Source: an uncultured Bacilli bacterium
GTDB lineage: Bacteria > Bacillota_I > Bacilli_A > RF39 > UBA660
Assembly: GCA_944372725.1 (NCBI GenBank)
Contig: CALWAA010000039.1
Span: 1 to 8,752 of the forward strand
Reading direction: 5' to 3'
Length of the DNA: 8,752 bases
The notes under the pieces were generated by a model, which was given only the letters and a program-made list of their open reading frames with translations, did no database searches and was not told the DNA's origin. Positions within the stretch are counted from its first letter, which is position 1. Each line of letters starts with the position of its first letter. The translations under genes were made by a program, and so were the position numbers. Below are positions 5,850 through 8,752 of this stretch, one piece after another.

Positions 5850-7709
5850 GTGATTATTTTTTCATGTCTTAAAAAAGAGTTTGATTTGTATGTTAAAAAA
5901 GGAATTATTAGCAATATAGTTTATGATGCTTATAAAGAAAAAATGGGTAAAAAATCCCAATTAAATCAAATAAAAGCTTGGGCACATAGTTTACCAGAAA
6001 TGATGCCTATTCTTTCCGATTTACCAGAAAATGTAGGGATTGCGATTGAGTTTAACATTCCTCTTACTAGTAAAAGAGTTGACTTTGTTGTTAGTGGATA
6101 TGACATAAATAATAAACCTGTTTTACTTTTGTTTGAACTAAAGCAATGGCAAAATGCTATGGATGTTAAAAATCAAGATGCTGTTGTAAAAACAATATTT
6201 GCTAATAAAGAACAAAAATCCCTTCATCCTTCTTATCAAGCATGCTGTTATGCTGAATTACTTTTAAATTATAACCATTTTGTTGAAGAAGAAAACGTGC
6301 AAATAATTCCTCTTGTCTACTTACATAACTACTCTATATCTCATCAAGATGATTTATTTTTAAATAAATTCAAGAAATATTATTTGAAAGCTCCAATATA
6401 TGGTAAAAATGAAGCTGGAGATTTAAAGGCTGTTGTAGACAGTGCTATTTGTTTTGGTGATGATGCTTTTATTATTCATCAAATTGACCAAAGCAAGACG
6501 AAGCCTAATAAAAAGCTATTAGAGGCAATTGAAGAAATGATACAAAATAAAAAAGAATATACTTTACTGGATGAACAAAAAGTTGTTGCTGAATCAAGCA
6601 AAAAAGAAGTTAAAAATTCTTTTGCAACAAATAAGAAAAGTGTTATTATCGTGAAAGGTGGTCCAGGTACTGGAAAGTCAGTTTTGGCTATTCATTTGTT
6701 AGGAGAATTACTCAAAATTGGTTTAATGGGGGCTTATGTTTCCAAGAATATGGCACCAAGAAAAGTATATAAAAACAGTTTAGTTAGTAATAATGAAATT
6801 AGTATTCATGAACTTTTTAAGAGTTCCGGTTATTTCTTTTTTGACCCAGAAAATAAATATGATTTTTTGCTAGTAGATGAAGCTCATCGTCTGCAAGAAA
6901 AATCAGGAATTCACAATAATATTGGCGAAAATCAAATTAAAGAAATTATCCACGCTTCTAGGTCTACCGTTTTCTTTGTTGATGAACAGCAGATGATTAC
7001 TTTAAAAGATATTGGAACGATTGCTAATATTAAGTATTATGCCAAGTTCTATCAAGCATCTATTATAGAGCTCGAACTTACAAGTCAATTTCGGTGCAAT
7101 GGCAGTGATTCTTATTTAGATTTTGTTGAGGCATTTTTATATAACAAAAGAGGGTCTGTGCATTTTAACTTTGATTTTCAAGTAATGGTTTCGCCCAATG
7201 AACTAAGAGATTTAGTCAAGATTAAAAATACCAATAATAATGCTCGATTAGTCGCTGGTTTTTGTTGGCCTAGAGATGGGAAGAATGCTGATAATCAAGA
7301 ATATATGGATATTAAAATTGGTGATTTTGAGGCTAGTTGGAATCTAAAACATGGTGAACCTTTTGCAACCAGGGAAAATGCGATTAATGAAGTTGGTTGT
7401 GTTCATAATGTTCAGGGCTTAGAATTTGATTATATTGGTGTTATTATTGGCCCCGATTTAAAATATGAAAATGGTAAAGTACTCACTGATTATAAAAAGC
7501 GCGCTAATACTGAAAAGTCTTTGTATGGACTTAGAGTTTTAATGAAGCAAGATAAAGAATATTATGAGAAACTTGCTGATACAATTATTCGAAATACTTA
7601 CCGGGTATTACTTACCCGAGGTCTTAGGGGCTGTTATGTCTATGCGTGTGATGAAAATCTACAAAAACATTTAAAAAAGATAACAGAAAACAGAAAGATT
7701 ATATCTTAA
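5850..7709 (+). CDS. DUF2075 / Schlafen-group-3-like helicase with N-terminal PD-(D/E)XK nuclease-like domain
   Basis: The 619-aa protein appears to combine a nuclease-like fold with a superfamily 1 helicase/ATPase, so it likely acts on DNA or RNA; the exact role is unknown. Residues 67-98 show a PD-(D/E)XK pattern: Glu67, Asp78, then ELK with Glu96 and Lys98. The helicase core follows: Walker A GGPGTGKS (270-277), Walker B DEAH (343-346), DEQQ (378-381), SQFR (412-415), GLEFD (523-527) and LLTRG (587-591). I choose the GTG at 5850, not the in-frame GTG at 5841. AGGGAG (5836-5841) overlaps the earlier GTG but lies 8 bases before the later one, and the resulting MIIF start matches family members. 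It is monocistronic, between two terminators, and convergent with the AAA+ gene. A defence role is possible, but the family is also common outside defence islands. Confidence 0.88.
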   Translation: MIIFSCLKKEFDLYVKKGIISNIVYDAYKEKMGKKSQLNQIKAWAHSLPEMMPILSDLPENVGIAIEFNIPLTSKRVDFVVSGYDINNKPVLLLFELKQWQNAMDVKNQDAVVKTIFANKEQKSLHPSYQACCYAELLLNYNHFVEEENVQIIPLVYLHNYSISHQDDLFLNKFKKYYLKAPIYGKNEAGDLKAVVDSAICFGDDAFIIHQIDQSKTKPNKKLLEAIEEMIQNKKEYTLLDEQKVVAESSKKEVKNSFATNKKSVIIVKGGPGTGKSVLAIHLLGELLKIGLMGAYVSKNMAPRKVYKNSLVSNNEISIHELFKSSGYFFFDPENKYDFLLVDEAHRLQEKSGIHNNIGENQIKEIIHASRSTVFFVDEQQMITLKDIGTIANIKYYAKFYQASIIELELTSQFRCNGSDSYLDFVEAFLYNKRGSVHFNFDFQVMVSPNELRDLVKIKNTNNNARLVAGFCWPRDGKNADNQEYMDIKIGDFEASWNLKHGEPFATRENAINEVGCVHNVQGLEFDYIGVIIGPDLKYENGKVLTDYKKRANTEKSLYGLRVLMKQDKEYYEKLADTIIRNTYRVLLTRGLRGCYVYACDENLQKHLKKITENRKIIS

Positions 7710-7721
7710 CCTTTCTGTTTT
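7687..7721. terminator. Shared bidirectional terminator between convergent genes
   Basis: AAAACAGAAAG (7687-7697) pairs with CTTTCTGTTTT (7711-7721) around a 13-base loop. T's follow on the plus strand, and the complementary A-run gives T's on the minus strand. It contains the stop of the DUF2075 gene in its loop and touches the stop of the AAA+ gene at 7721-7723, so one hairpin can end both transcripts. Confidence 0.75.
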
Positions 7722-8635
7722 TAAGCTGTTTCATTTAAATCAACATTTTCTTCTTTTATCATGTCAGCAAATTCTAGTTTGAAGCGTTCAATTTCTTTTT
7801 TACGTGCATCTTCATAAATATTTTTAGCATTACAAATAGCTTTGTAAAAATGTTTTAATGTTACTGTTTTTTTATTATCATATAGGGCAAAAGTAAAAGC
7901 ATTGGATACAATTGTTAAACAAATATCGGGATAACGACTAGCTATTTCATATACTCTTTTATATTCGTCAGTCATTTCGACAATAAACCGCATTATTTTT
8001 TCTTTTACAAAATCAGTATATTCACATTTTACTCCCGTATTTGCTTCAATTTTAGGCAACGTTCCCATTAGTATTTGCACCGTTGTATCTTTATCAGTTT
8101 CTAGTACTTCAATTTTTTGAAATCTTCGTAAGAAAGCTCTATCTCTTAAAATATAATGTTCATATTCTTCGGTAGTTGTAGCACCAATCATTTTAATGGT
8201 TCCGCGGTCTAATCCTGCTTTTAACATATTGGCAAAATCCATGCCACCATCTTTATTTACTAATAAATGAGTTTCATCAATAAATATAATAGTATCTTTT
8301 TTATTAGCAAGTTCTCTTACTAATAAATCAATTCGATTTTCTGATTCCCCATTACTCGTAGTACTACCTATTAAACTAGAAATATTAATTTTAATAATTT
8401 GATAATTTAATAATACATCTGGTACATATCCTTTAATAATGCGGTAAGCTAAACCTTCAACAATAGCTGTTTTACCAATACCAGGTTTACCTACTAAAAG
8501 AGCACTTTTTTCTGGTGTTAATAGAGTTAATATTACTTGTTTAATCTCACTATCTCTACCTATAGCTGGGTCAGTTATATATTCTTTATCAGTTAAATTT
8601 TCGCCATATCGCTCTAGCATGCTTATTTCTTCCAT
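7721..8635 (-). CDS. Small single-ring AAA+ ATPase, ClpA/ClpB first-domain type
   Basis: The 304-aa protein matches the first AAA+ domain of ClpA/ClpB/ClpC. It has Walker A GKPGIGKT (49-56), Walker B IIFIDETH (116-123), sensor 1 GATTTEEY (151-158) and arginine-finger segment LRRF (169-172), followed by a helical lid and a charged C-terminus. It lacks the Clp N-domain, the ClpB coiled coil, the second AAA+ domain and the ClpP-binding loop. At pore loop 1, where Clp unfoldases have KYRGEFE, it reads TSNGESE, so the substrate-gripping tyrosine is Ser94. It is therefore probably a remodelling or regulatory ATPase, not a classical unfoldase; the substrate is unknown. The start is ATG 8635, 5 bases after AGGTGA (8641-8646); the in-frame GTG at 8644 lies inside that ribosome site. 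Confidence 0.85.
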   Translation of the reverse strand: MEEISMLERYGENLTDKEYITDPAIGRDSEIKQVILTLLTPEKSALLVGKPGIGKTAIVEGLAYRIIKGYVPDVLLNYQIIKINISSLIGSTTSNGESENRIDLLVRELANKKDTIIFIDETHLLVNKDGGMDFANMLKAGLDRGTIKMIGATTTEEYEHYILRDRAFLRRFQKIEVLETDKDTTVQILMGTLPKIEANTGVKCEYTDFVKEKIMRFIVEMTDEYKRVYEIASRYPDICLTIVSNAFTFALYDNKKTVTLKHFYKAICNAKNIYEDARKKEIERFKLEFADMIKEENVDLNETA

Positions 8636-8657
8636 TACAATCACCTATTCTTTTTTT

Positions 8658-8666
8658 ATTATATCA
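8658..8666 (-). promoter_or_regulatory. Extended -10 promoter of the AAA+ ATPase gene
   Basis: TGATATAAT on the minus strand gives a perfect TATAAT (8658-8663) with an upstream TG. No good -35 is present. The place where one would lie (about 8681-8686) falls in domain VI of the group II intron, so promoter strength now seems to rest on the extended -10. Transcription would start near 8651, about 15 bases before the start codon. Confidence 0.6.
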
Positions 8667-8677
8667 TTTTTCAGATA

Positions 8678-8752
8678 AATCGAGTAGAGGAAAATAAATA
8701 ATTATTTTGCCCCTCTCACACCACCGTACGTACGGTTCTCGTATACGGCGAT
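8678..8752 (-). mobile_element. 3' end (domains V and VI) of a group IIC self-splicing intron, cut by window edge
   Basis: Group II introns are retroelement ribozymes that usually encode a reverse transcriptase/maturase; that part would lie past the right edge. Read on the minus strand, domain V occupies 8752-8720. Its outer stem ATCGCCGTA pairs with TACGGTGGT and contains the CGC triad typical of class C. An inner stem TACG/CGTA is capped by a small loop, with a two-base CG bulge. Domain VI follows: G8717-G8710 pairs with C8690-C8682, leaving a single bulged A at 8685 as the branch point. The 3' splice site should lie 6-8 bases beyond, near 8677-8679. The 3' exon is the promoter region of the AAA+ gene. 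Class C introns normally insert just after terminator hairpins, which would place one beyond the window. Confidence 0.82.

Noticed and set aside
8636..8644. GTG at 8644 as start of the AAA+ protein
   Set aside because: It is part of the AGGTGA ribosome site that serves the ATG at 8635.
8723..8736. 14-bp perfect palindrome ACCGTACGTACGGT as an operator
   Set aside because: It is explained by the conserved domain V of the group II intron, which pairs with other bases in the folded RNA.
1..8752. CRISPR array, rRNA, or recoded TGA
   Set aside because: No regularly spaced repeats or rRNA-like segments are seen, and all long frames read well with the standard code, using TGG for tryptophan.

Overview
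The DNA is very AT-rich, genes are preceded by strong Shine-Dalgarno sites (AGGAGG, AGGTGA, AGGGAG), and promoters of the extended -10 type (TGnTATAAT) recur. This fits a low-GC Firmicute (Bacillota), perhaps a gut or anaerobic lineage; nothing seen allows a genus call. The standard code is used: tryptophan is TGG, and every stop seen is TAA or TAG.

Left part (1-3230, minus strand): a restriction-modification operon read right to left as fic - mod - res. A promoter at 3200-3228 drives a Fic-family gene, then a complete type III (beta-class) DNA methyltransferase, then the N-terminal 224 codons of the type III restriction/helicase subunit, which runs off the left edge. The genes are tightly packed: the fic stop lies inside the mod ribosome binding site, and the mod stop directly abuts the res start. 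The fic gene is broken into two frames at an A7 run just before its catalytic HPFREGNTR motif. Restoring one base, or a -1 ribosomal slip at A AAA AAA, rebuilds a complete 278-aa protein.

Middle (3232-4293): a decayed stretch holding a 9-bp inverted repeat, a patch of higher GC, and two overlapping ORFs that look like one frameshifted unknown gene. It ends at a complete tRNA-His (minus strand) with its own promoter and a following terminator hairpin. The restriction island lies on the 3' side of this tRNA, a usual landing site for mobile islands, although no second attachment site is visible.

Right part (4345-8635): a FAD-dependent oxidoreductase with a C-terminal Rieske [2Fe-2S] domain; a DUF2075/Schlafen-group-3 type protein combining a probable PD-(D/E)XK nuclease fold with a superfamily 1 helicase core; and, convergent to it, a small single-ring AAA+ ATPase related to the first ATPase domain of ClpA/ClpB. 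Clear hairpin terminators separate these genes. At the right edge (about 8678-8752) are domains V and VI of a group IIC self-splicing intron on the minus strand, whose 3' end lies just upstream of the AAA+ gene promoter.

The restriction operon, the Fic gene, the DUF2075 nuclease-helicase and the intron point to accessory, defence-rich DNA mixed with ordinary housekeeping genes.
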